A stretch of 64,000 bases of DNA from Deltaproteobacteria bacterium (GTDB lineage: Bacteria > Myxococcota_A > Polyangia > Polyangiales > JADJMO01), in contig JACPFM010000074.1 of assembly GCA_016182965.1 (NCBI GenBank), positions 62,001 through 126,000 of the forward strand, in the 5' to 3' direction. The position numbers were made by a program, and so were the translations under genes. The notes under the pieces are model-generated. The model saw only the letters and a program-made list of their open reading frames with translations. It did no database searches and was not told the DNA's origin. Position 1 is the stretch's first letter. The number at the start of each line of letters is the position of its first letter. This document shows positions 17,218 through 24,453 of this stretch, one piece after another.

Positions 17218-18159
17218 TCAGCTCCACCGCCGACGCAGCGACGCCACCCATGCGACGACGGCGACGATCAGCAGCGTGGGTGCGCGACCAGCCGCGGCCC
17301 GCACGGCACAGCCAGCCTCCGCGCTCTTCTCCGCGACCGGAGGCGCTCCCGGCGCCGACACCTGCGCGACGGCGGCGCACACCGGGTCGCTACTCGTGTC
17401 GAGCACCGCCTCGCCGTACGACTGGGCGCCCACGGCCAGGCAGTATTCGCGGGCGGGATCGAGATACGGAGCCCACGGCCAGGGCCCCGACGCCTCGCCC
17501 GTCCAGGTCGATCCCCCGAAGGGCTTCGAGCCGATCCACACGAACGACTCGCCGTGCGTCCCGTTCTTCGCGCGGAGCGAGAGCACGTGAACGACGGAGT
17601 CGGGCGGCGTGTCGGGGAACGTCCCGTGCGTCCACCGGAAGGACGCGAAGCCGACGTACTCGTCCCAGATGCACCGCGGCAACGGCACCGGGTACCGCAC
17701 GCGCGTGAGCGACAGCGCGTCGACCTTGGGCGCCGTGCCTGCGGGCTTGCCGTACCCCGCGGCGGTCGTGAAGCGCGTCAGCTCGATCGGCGCAACGGCC
17801 GCCGGGGCGCCCGGCTGGGTCGCGATGACGACGTACTCCGTCGCACCCTCGAGCTCCCGCGCGGGGCGAAAGCGAACGACCTCGCCCTGCGCGCGGGTCT
17901 CCGAGTCGACGCCTCGGCCGAGCGAGATCCAGGGCGTGAGCGGGATCGACTTGCCGCCGCCCTGGAGCGACAGCGACGCACGCGGCGGCTCGATGACGAC
18001 CACGTCGACGACCGTGGGGACGTTCGTGGCACCGGAACGGGGGATGGCGGTCGTCGGCCCGGGACCGGCGACGGAGCAGGCGTGCGCCTCTTTGCACGCG
18101 AGCACCGGCAGCGTGACGGACGCAGCCAAAGCAAACCCGACGGCATGAGCGCGGCGCAT
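17218..18159 (-). CDS. Secreted Ig-like domain protein with MYXO-CTERM-like tail
   Basis: A 313-residue exported protein. The signal peptide spans residues 1-27. The next ~100 residues resemble the bacterial SbsA-type Ig-like domain (IPRSGATNVPTVVDVVV ... ELTRFTT). The C-terminus has a Gly-Cys followed by a membrane helix (PTLLIVAVVAWVASL) and RRRW, the layout of MYXO-CTERM sorting signals, which myxobacteria use for surface anchoring by a myxosortase. This assignment is by layout, not by a profile search. The ATG at 18159 starts a classic signal peptide. Confidence 0.72.
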   Translation of the reverse strand: MRRAHAVGFALAASVTLPVLACKEAHACSVAGPGPTTAIPRSGATNVPTVVDVVVIEPPRASLSLQGGGKSIPLTPWISLGRGVDSETRAQGEVVRFRPARELEGATEYVVIATQPGAPAAVAPIELTRFTTAAGYGKPAGTAPKVDALSLTRVRYPVPLPRCIWDEYVGFASFRWTHGTFPDTPPDSVVHVLSLRAKNGTHGESFVWIGSKPFGGSTWTGEASGPWPWAPYLDPAREYCLAVGAQSYGEAVLDTSSDPVCAAVAQVSAPGAPPVAEKSAEAGCAVRAAAGRAPTLLIVAVVAWVASLRRRWS

Positions 18160-18272
18160 GTCGCATCTTCTGAGCTGCTCGTCGACCGGACGCAACCGAC
18201 ATCGATCAGGTCGATCGCGCGCGTGATCCTCACAGGCTGGCTCCGGGCCTGCTCCGCCACTATTCAAGATCC

Positions 18273-18713
18273 ATGGCGCGCGCGGACCGTGCGCGGAGCC
18301 AGGGCTGCTGCGACACTCCTCGAGTGCGTTGGCTCGCGGCCCTGGTCCTGGCCATTGCGGCTCCTGTCGCATGCGGCACCGAGCAGTCGGCCACTCCGGC
18401 GGACGCGGGGCCGGCGTGGTGTCCGTCGACGCCGACGTCCAGAGGCGCGTGTCCCGACGGCGTCCAGACGTGCGCGTATTGGGCAGAGCGCATGACCTGC
18501 GGGACGACGTACTGCCCGTGTGCTGCGTCGCCCGCGGGCACCGCGTCCTGCGGCGGCACCGGCGGATGCACCGTCCCGACGGACAACGCGACGCTCTGTG
18601 CGCCGGGCGGCACCTGCAACGCGGGGAGCGGCTGCGTCTTGCAGTGGTGCGGCCGCAGTTGTCTGTGCGGCGCCGATGGGAAGTGGACCTGTAACCGGAG
18701 CGACTGCCCGTGA
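18273..18713 (+). CDS. Cys-rich lipoprotein
   Basis: A 146-residue ORF with hydrophobic segment RWLAALVLAIAAPVAC giving a PVAC lipobox. The mature part has at least 16 cysteines in short spacings (YCPC, GGC, WCGRSC, CLC), suggesting a disulfide-stabilised surface protein as is common in myxobacteria. A GTG at 18324 would give a shorter and more usual signal peptide, so the start is uncertain. It is divergent from the Ig-like gene, 113 bp away. No named family. Confidence 0.6.
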   Translation: MARADRARSQGCCDTPRVRWLAALVLAIAAPVACGTEQSATPADAGPAWCPSTPTSRGACPDGVQTCAYWAERMTCGTTYCPCAASPAGTASCGGTGGCTVPTDNATLCAPGGTCNAGSGCVLQWCGRSCLCGADGKWTCNRSDCP

Positions 18714-18781
18714 GCGGATCGATCGCCCTGCTGCCGCTTCTGCGCGCCGGGCAGGCTACGGCCTCCGCCCGTGCCAACGCG

Positions 18782-19050
18782 ATGGCGATCGTCCTGCCAT
18801 CGCTCGTCTTCGTCGCCGCACTGGGGTCGAATGCGTGCGGCGGCGACCGATGCGATGCCCCGCCCAGGACGGCGATGGTAACGACGCGCTGTCGTTCTGC
18901 AGTTTCTCCGCCACGCCCGACGTTCGTTGCACCGACGCTTCGTCCGCCACCTACTGCGACGGCAGGACGCGGGTGACCTGCAAGAGCGGGTACCCGGTCC
19001 GGCGCGACGACTGCGCCACCGCATGCGCGGCGGGCGAGTGCACGCGCTGA
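18782..19050 (+). pseudogene. Cys-rich lipoprotein gene with apparent frameshift
   Basis: From the ATG at 18782 one frame gives a good lipoprotein signal (MAIVLPSLVFVAALGSNAC then GGDRCD). Shortly after (about 18855-18880) Cys-rich coding sequence continues only in another frame (DALSFCSFSATPDVRC, then TYCDGRTRVTCKSGYP and ATACAAGEC before TGA at 19048-19050). One missing base, or two extra, would join them into one ~88-residue Cys-rich lipoprotein like the gene just upstream. It is either a recent frameshift or an assembly error. Confidence 0.5.
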
Positions 19051-19079
19051 CGACCCGGCCGAAGGAGGCGATCGCCCGC

Positions 19080-19236
19080 GTCACCGTGTTCGATCCCGAG
19101 CTGCCACCCGAGCGCCCCACGCGCCCGACCGATGCTCGGCGTGGTCCACACGCACCCGCGCACGGAGGCGCAGCCCAGACTGCGGCCTGGACGGCGCCGA
19201 GTACGCAGGTGCCCTCCCGCAGCGCCGAGCGAAGCC
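19080..19236 (-). repeat. Leader repeat, copy 1 (no ORF attached)
   Basis: This 157-bp stretch is an imperfect direct repeat of 19590-19776. Shared blocks include CTCGGCGTGGT, CACGCACCC, GACGGCGCCGAG and GCAGCGCCGAGCGAAGCC. Both copies have a hexamer array next to the same end. In this copy the ORF that should follow on the minus strand is missing and the sequence runs into the end of the Cys-rich gene. Confidence 0.75.
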
Positions 19237-19243
19237 AATCCCC

Positions 19244-19324
19244 GCGCTTCCGCGTCCGCGTTCGCGTCCGCGTTCGCGTTCGCGTTCGCGTTCGCGTTCG
19301 CGTTCGCGTCCGCGTCCGCCTCCG
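19244..19324. repeat. Hexamer tandem array
   Basis: About 13 hexamers of the type CGCGTT or CGCGTC in tandem, adjoining leader copy 1. Reverse-complement of the vocabulary in the 16.1 kb array. Non-coding; it creates long open frames of alternating Arg/Val or Arg/Glu. Confidence 0.88.
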
Positions 19325-19396
19325 CACCCCGGGATGCATGGGAACGGCTGCGGACCGGCGCGCGCTTGCACGCCGGCCCGACGCCGCGTCACCCCG

Positions 19397-19586
19397 TCAC
19401 CGCCCCACGCACTTGGTGAGCGTGCCGACGATCTGCTTCATCGCTTCGCGCAGATCGCCTTCGAACGAGCCGATGTGCCCCTTCGCGAGCGCGAGATCGA
19501 TGCACCCGATGGCTTCGTCCATCGACGACGACATACGGCTGGAGCCTGCGAACGACGTCGAGAGCGACTCGGTAGATGCGCAACAT
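19397..19586 (-). pseudogene. Decayed four-helix-bundle protein gene (23S-IVP/Avd-like)
   Basis: The ATG at 19586 starts MLRIYRVALDVVRRLQPY, a helix-1 opening typical of the small four-helix-bundle family that includes 23S rRNA intervening-sequence proteins and Avd. In a second frame the tail continues as DEAIGCIDLALAKGHIG, then SFEGDLREAMKQIVGTL and TKCVGR before TGA at 19397-19399, matching helices 3-4. The family is about 115-125 residues; here only about 60 codons remain, so helix 2 and its Ala-rich core are deleted and the frame is shifted. Identification is from remembered family pattern, not a search. Confidence 0.65.
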
Positions 19587-19589
19587 GGC

Positions 19590-19776
19590 GTGACCCTTTC
19601 CGCGCCGAGCCACGCGAGCGCCCGATGCGCCCGTGCCGAACTCGGCGTGGTGCCCACGCACCCCGGAGCGCAGGCGCAGTCGAGGCTGCGAGCGCAGCGA
19701 GCACCGCGGCGAAGCCGCGGCTGTGGCCTCGACGGCGCCGAGCACCGGGGTACACTCCCGCAGCGCCGAGCGAAGC
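19590..19776 (-). repeat. Leader repeat, copy 2 (upstream of four-helix remnant)
   Basis: Lies directly upstream, on the minus strand, of the four-helix-bundle start codon and is homologous to 19080-19236. It has an extra segment of about 35 bases containing a hairpin (CCGCGG-CTTCG-like, about 19705-19721). Conservation of a long upstream segment together with the ORF suggests that it is part of the element and not host DNA. Confidence 0.75.
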
Positions 19777-19778
19777 CC

Positions 19779-19850
19779 CGCGTCCGCCTCCGCGTTCGCG
19801 TTCGCCTCCGCGTTCGCCTTCGCCTTCGCGTCCGCGTTCGCGTTCGCGTC
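19779..19850. repeat. Hexamer tandem array next to pfkA
   Basis: About 12 hexamers (CGCGTT, CGCCTT, CGCGTC) between leader copy 2 and the stop codon of the phosphofructokinase gene, which it touches without a gap. Same vocabulary as the 19.2 kb array and inverse of the 16.1 kb array. Confidence 0.88.
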
Positions 19851-20954
19851 CTAATCCCCGAAACAGACCCCAATCGCCTTCGCCGTCTGCACCAGCTGCC
19901 CCCCCGCCTCCACCCGCTTCACCCCCGAGCTCGCCTCCACGATCGGCACCGAAGTGATCGCCCCATTCCGCAGCGCCACCATGTGCCCGAACCGCCCCTC
20001 CGCGACCAGATCCGCCGCCGACTGGCCGTAGCGGACGGCGAGGATGCGATCGAAATTCGACGGGCTGCCGCCGCGCTGGATGTGGCCGAGCACCGTCACG
20101 CGCAGCTCCGCCTTGATCATCGGGCCGAGGCGCTCGGCGACGCGCGTGCCGGCGCCGACCAGGCGCGGCATCGCGCCGGCCTTGTGCTCGAGGACGCTGG
20201 CATCGCCGCCGAGCGGCTTGGCGCCCTCGGCGACCACGATCACGCAGTGGGTCTGGCCCTTGGCGCGTCGCGCGGCGATCATCTCCGCGAGCGGCTCCAG
20301 CCGATAGGGGATCTCGGGCAGCAGGATCGCGTCGGCGCCGCCGGCGATGCCGGCGTGCAGCGCGATGAAGCCCGCGTCGCGGCCCATCACCTCGACGATC
20401 ATCACGCGGTCGTGGCTCTCGGCGGTGTCACGCACCCGGTCGAGCGCCTCGGTGGCGATCTGCACCGCGGTGTCGAACCCGAACGTCTGGTCGGTGGAGG
20501 CGAGATCGTTGTCGATCGTCTTGGGCACGCCGACGATGGGGATGCCCTTGTCCATCAGCTTGCGCGCGATGCGCATCGAGCCGTCGCCGCCGATCGAGAT
20601 CAGCGCCTGCAGCCCGAGCTTCTGGAAGTTGGCGACCACCTTGTCGCTCACGTCGACGGTCGTCTCCTTGCCGTCGGGGCCGGTGGTCACGTAGTTGAAC
20701 GGATCGGAGCGGTTCGAGGTGCCGAGGATCGTCCCGCCGCGCGAGAGGATCCCGCGCACCGACTCCAGCGTCAGCCACTGGTTGCCCTTGGGGAACCGGT
20801 ACTCGAGATCGATCAGCCCGTTGGTCGCGTCCTCGATGCCGAGGACCTCCCAGCCGTACTTCTCGATCCCGACGCGCACCGCGCCGTAGATGACGGCGTT
20901 GAGCCCCGGACAGTCACCGCCGCCGGTCATGATCGCGACGCGCTGCACGCCCAT
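19851..20954 (-). CDS. pfkA: 6-phosphofructokinase
   Basis: A 367-residue PFK-A family enzyme that phosphorylates fructose 6-phosphate in glycolysis. Motifs are TGGGDCPGLNAVI at the N-terminus, GGDGSMRIA near 115, PKTIDNDL near 140 and the substrate region VMGRDAGFIA near 183. GGDGS argues for ATP as donor (pyrophosphate enzymes have GGDDS), but PKTIDND is typical of the group III enzymes, which include pyrophosphate users, so the donor is not certain. Its stop codon abuts the hexamer array. Confidence 0.93.
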   Translation of the reverse strand: MGVQRVAIMTGGGDCPGLNAVIYGAVRVGIEKYGWEVLGIEDATNGLIDLEYRFPKGNQWLTLESVRGILSRGGTILGTSNRSDPFNYVTTGPDGKETTVDVSDKVVANFQKLGLQALISIGGDGSMRIARKLMDKGIPIVGVPKTIDNDLASTDQTFGFDTAVQIATEALDRVRDTAESHDRVMIVEVMGRDAGFIALHAGIAGGADAILLPEIPYRLEPLAEMIAARRAKGQTHCVIVVAEGAKPLGGDASVLEHKAGAMPRLVGAGTRVAERLGPMIKAELRVTVLGHIQRGGSPSNFDRILAVRYGQSAADLVAEGRFGHMVALRNGAITSVPIVEASSGVKRVEAGGQLVQTAKAIGVCFGD

Positions 20955-21034
20955 GTGGCACCTCCAGAGCCAAAGGCTAGATTCTGCGCGGCGTCTTCAG
21001 CAAGCGGCGCCTGAGCGAGCGCTCGGGCGACAGA

Positions 21035-22834
21035 TCAGGTCGCTTCGCGCGGCGCGGCGAGCGCCGAGCGGACGCGGGTCAAGAGCGCCTGCGCGGAAAA
21101 CGGCTTGGCCAGCGGCGGCACCGTCGACCGCTCGACCACATCGTCGGCAGCGTACCCGGTCATGAAGAGCACCGCGAGGTTCGGGCGCAGCGCGCGGAGC
21201 CTGGTCACCAGCTCCGGGCCACGCAGCCAGGGCATCTCGACGTCGGAGACCACGAGGTCGATCTCCCCCTCGTGCCGCTCGCACGCCATGATCGCGTCGC
21301 CGGCGTTCATCGCCTCGATGACGAAGTAGCCGGCGCGACGCAGGACGGTGCGCACGAGGTGGCGAACGCTGTCGTCGTCCTCCACGACGAGCACCGTCTC
21401 GTGGCCGCGGAGCTCGGGCGCCGCGCCGTCGTCGTCGATCGGCACGTCGATCGGCGCGTCGGTCTGCGGCAGCCACACCGTGACGGTGGTGCCCTCCGAC
21501 GGCGTGCTCTGCACATCGACCTCGCCGCCGCTCTGCGTCACGATGCCGTACACCATCGCCAGCCCGAGGCCCGGCCGGTTCGCCTTGGTGGTGAAGAACG
21601 GCTCCAAGGCGCGCGCGCGCGTCTGGGCGTCCATGCCGACCCCGTCGTCGCGGACCTCGACGACGAACCAGGCGCGATCATTTCGGACGCGGGTCGACGT
21701 CTCGAGGTGCACGGTCCCGCCCGCCGGCAGCGCGTCGCGCGCGTTGACGACGAGGTTCAGGACGACCTGTTCGAGCTGCGCGGGATCGGCGTGCACGCGC
21801 GCGGGGCCGCCGCGGCGGGTCACCAGCCGCGCGTGCGGGCCGAGCGACCGGCGCAGCATCGGCTCGAGGCTGGCCACCAGCTCGCGCGCGTCGATGACCG
21901 CGAGCCGTTGTCGCTGCCTCCGACCGAACGTGAGCAGCCGCGTCGTCAGCGCGCCGCCGCGCTCGACCGCCGCGAGGATCTGCCGGAGATCGTCGGCGGC
22001 CGGAGAGTCGCGGGTGATCTCCTCCAGCGCGACGTCCGCGAAACCGCGGATGACCGCGAGCACGTTGTTGAAGTCGTGGGCGATGCCGCCAGCGAGGCGG
22101 CCGATCGCATCGAGCTTCTGCGCGTTGAGGACCCTCTGCTCGAGCGCGCGCTGCTCGGTCACGTCGATCATGGCCGAGAGCCAGCACGGCTCGCCGTCGA
22201 GCGCGAGGGGCACCGTGGTCACCAGCACGTCGCGACGCGTGCCGTGCACGTCGCGGAGGGTCACGGGGAGGTCGCGCACCGCGCCGAGCTCCGAGAGCTG
22301 CCTGCGGTACTCCGCGAGCACCGGCCCTTCGAAGACGACGCCGAGCTCCTCCGCCGTCCGCCCGATCATCGCCTCGACGGGCAGCCCGAACAGCGAGGCG
22401 GAGCGGTCGTTCGCCTCGACGATGCGGCGATCGCGCTGGCGGTAGACGAACTTCGGGATCGGCGCCGCCTGGAACAGCACCCGGCACCGCTCGGTCGTCC
22501 GCGCCAGCTCGGCCTCGAGCTGCTTCGTGCGGGTCACGTCCCGCAGGAAGAAGACGTACCGATCGGGGACGACGCCGCCCGCGGCCTCGAGCTCCACGAC
22601 GAGCGGCGACCCGCCGACCGAGACGGCGAGCTCGCGGCGGCCGGGCGCGATCAGCTGCGGCCACGGCACGCCGAGGGCTGCCGCGAGGTTCGCAGCCGGC
22701 CCGAGGAGCGCGTGGGCGGCGGGGTTGGCGTCGACGATCGCTCCCTCGTCGGTCGTGACGACGATGGCCTCGATCGCCCGCGCGAACAGTGCGCGCAACC
22801 CCAAGCCATCGAGAGCTCCGTCGCTCGCGCTCAT
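21035..22834 (-). CDS. Hybrid sensor histidine kinase with PAS domains and receiver
   Basis: A 599-residue cytoplasmic hybrid kinase without membrane helices. Two PAS domains (about 12-105 and 115-235) are followed by a HisKA domain with the phosphorylated His in GGIAHDFNN near 251, a HATPase domain with VLNLVVNARDALP, DDGVGMD and GLGLAMVYGI (about 340-465), and a receiver domain with the acidic pair in VVEDDD, the phospho-Asp in VVSDVEMP near 528 and the conserved Lys in PLAKPFS. All residues needed for phosphotransfer are present. No response regulator is adjacent. The signal is unknown. Confidence 0.95.
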   Translation of the reverse strand: MSASDGALDGLGLRALFARAIEAIVVTTDEGAIVDANPAAHALLGPAANLAAALGVPWPQLIAPGRRELAVSVGGSPLVVELEAAGGVVPDRYVFFLRDVTRTKQLEAELARTTERCRVLFQAAPIPKFVYRQRDRRIVEANDRSASLFGLPVEAMIGRTAEELGVVFEGPVLAEYRRQLSELGAVRDLPVTLRDVHGTRRDVLVTTVPLALDGEPCWLSAMIDVTEQRALEQRVLNAQKLDAIGRLAGGIAHDFNNVLAVIRGFADVALEEITRDSPAADDLRQILAAVERGGALTTRLLTFGRRQRQRLAVIDARELVASLEPMLRRSLGPHARLVTRRGGPARVHADPAQLEQVVLNLVVNARDALPAGGTVHLETSTRVRNDRAWFVVEVRDDGVGMDAQTRARALEPFFTTKANRPGLGLAMVYGIVTQSGGEVDVQSTPSEGTTVTVWLPQTDAPIDVPIDDDGAAPELRGHETVLVVEDDDSVRHLVRTVLRRAGYFVIEAMNAGDAIMACERHEGEIDLVVSDVEMPWLRGPELVTRLRALRPNLAVLFMTGYAADDVVERSTVPPLAKPFSAQALLTRVRSALAAPREAT

Positions 22835-23019
22835 GCGTGATTCCTGCCGGGTTCTTCCCCCCCGACACGCTGCCGTCCGATGCAGCCGACGCCTCCAGGG
22901 GTTACGGCCGCCGCCAGCCGCGCTTCAGCGTGACTGCGAAGAAAAAGATCAGCCGAGCGGACCCATCCATAATCCCGGAACGGGAACCTGTCGGCTGGAC
23001 GCTCGTCGCCGCCCGCGCT

Positions 23020-23050
23020 TCCGAGGTCGAAGGTCCAAGGTCGAGCGCGG
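23020..23050. repeat. Degenerate CGAAGGT heptamer array
   Basis: About four imperfect 7-base units (GAGGTCGAAGGTCCAAGGTC pattern) just 10 bp beyond the stop codon of the mlaE-like gene. Same family as the arrays at 32.4, 38.8, 56.5 and 58.2 kb but with only one arm, so it cannot form the hairpin seen there. Confidence 0.6.
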
Positions 23051-23057
23051 GACGTGC

Positions 23058-23948
23058 TCAGAAGACGCGCTGGAAGAGCTTCGTCAGGAAGAAGTCCGTG
23101 ATCAGGATCGCGATCGACACCGCGACCACCGTCGACGTCGTGGAGCGGCCGACGCCTTCGGTTCCCCCGCGCGTCTTCATCCCGAAGTGGCAACCGACCA
23201 TCCCGATGATGAACCCGAAGAACGGGCACTTCCCCATGCCCGCCCACAGGTCCTTCATCGTCACGCTCTCGACCGCCGAGCGGAAGAAGAACGTGGCCGG
23301 CATCTCGAACTGGAAGCTGATGACGAACATCCCGCCGCAGAACCCGAGCACCAGGGCGAAGAACGAGAGGATCGGGAGCACGACGGTGCAGGCGAGCACG
23401 CGCGGCAGGACGAGCTTCTTGATCGGGTCGGCGCCGAGCGCGCGGATCGCGTCGATCTGCTCGGTGACGGCCATCGAGCCGACCTCGGCGGCGATGCCCG
23501 CCCCCACGCGCCCGCCGACGATGACCGCGGTGAGCGTGGGCGCGAGCTCGCCCACGAACGAGAGGGCGATCACGCGACCGACGTACTCGAGCCCGCCGAA
23601 CTTCTGCAGGCCGTAGGCGAACTGCAGCGCCATGACCATGCCGATGAAGATCGCGGTGACGCTCGCGATGCCCACCGACGCGACGCCGATGACCTCCATC
23701 TGGTAGACGGTCGCTCGCCACTCGAAGGGCCGCGCGAACATCACGCGGAGCATGCGGCCGGCCATGAGCGCGAGGATGCCCATGTCGTCGACGAACGTGA
23801 TGACCTGGTCGTAGCGGCGCTCGAGGAAGCCTCGCTCCTTCGGCCGCGCCAGCGCCGGCATCATCCCGGACAACAGCCGCGGATCGAGCGACGGGCGGTC
23901 GCGCGTCGAACCGAGCCGCTCGCTGGGCGGGGGGACCTCGGCCGGCAC
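23058..23948 (-). CDS. mlaE: MlaE-type ABC transporter permease
   Basis: A 296-residue integral membrane protein with about five helices and the permease signature of the MlaE/YrbE/Ttg2B family (GGRVGAGIAAEVGSMAVTEQ, then DAIRALGADPIKKLVLPRV). In the Mla system the permease moves phospholipids between the membranes together with MlaF ATPase and MlaD. Neither partner gene is in the window. It has an N-terminal extension of about 60 residues. It starts 3 bp after the small lipoprotein gene, so it is the last gene of a three-gene operon. Confidence 0.92.
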   Translation of the reverse strand: MPAEVPPPSERLGSTRDRPSLDPRLLSGMMPALARPKERGFLERRYDQVITFVDDMGILALMAGRMLRVMFARPFEWRATVYQMEVIGVASVGIASVTAIFIGMVMALQFAYGLQKFGGLEYVGRVIALSFVGELAPTLTAVIVGGRVGAGIAAEVGSMAVTEQIDAIRALGADPIKKLVLPRVLACTVVLPILSFFALVLGFCGGMFVISFQFEMPATFFFRSAVESVTMKDLWAGMGKCPFFGFIIGMVGCHFGMKTRGGTEGVGRSTTSTVVAVSIAILITDFFLTKLFQRVF

Positions 23949-23951
23949 CGG

Positions 23952-24449
23952 TCAGCCTCCCACCGTCCCGAAGCCGGCGACGAACGCGTCGAACGACTCT
24001 TCGCCGGCCTCGAACCGGCCGGGCGGCGCGACGCGCACGAGGTCGTAGACGCAGCCGTCCTTCTTGAGCACGTAGATGCCGAGCGCCATCGGCACGCCGT
24101 CGAGCTTCGCGTGCACCAACGTGCGCAGCGCCTCGCGGCCGTCGAGCGGCACGAGCTTCTGAGACCTCACGTCGCGCTCGGTGAAGCCGATGAGGAGGTG
24201 GTTGGTCAGCGCGGCGAGCGGGACGTCGTCGCCGTCCTGGCCGCAGCGCGCGTAGACGTTGATCGAGCCGCCGCTCTCGGTGTCGCGGAAGGCGAGCATC
24301 GCGCCCTCGAGGGTCACGCGCTGCCAGCTCGCGGGGATCGGACCGGTGCGGAAGGACGCGCGACCGGCGTGGTAGACCCGACCGTCCCATGCCTCCTTGC
24401 CGCACGAGGAGACCGCGAGCGCGAGGACGAGGAGCATCGAGAGGCGCAT
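23952..24449 (-). CDS. Small lipoprotein, hypothetical
   Basis: A 165-residue protein with a compact lipoprotein signal (MRLSMLLVLALAVSSC, Cys16). The mature part is a predicted alpha/beta domain without a recognised family. It sits between the 960-residue lipoprotein gene (4-bp gap) and the MlaE-type permease (3-bp gap), so it is cotranscribed and could be an accessory of envelope lipid transport; that is inference from position only. Confidence 0.75.
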   Translation of the reverse strand: MRLSMLLVLALAVSSCGKEAWDGRVYHAGRASFRTGPIPASWQRVTLEGAMLAFRDTESGGSINVYARCGQDGDDVPLAALTNHLLIGFTERDVRSQKLVPLDGREALRTLVHAKLDGVPMALGIYVLKKDGCVYDLVRVAPPGRFEAGEESFDAFVAGFGTVGG

Positions 24450-24453
24450 CGGC

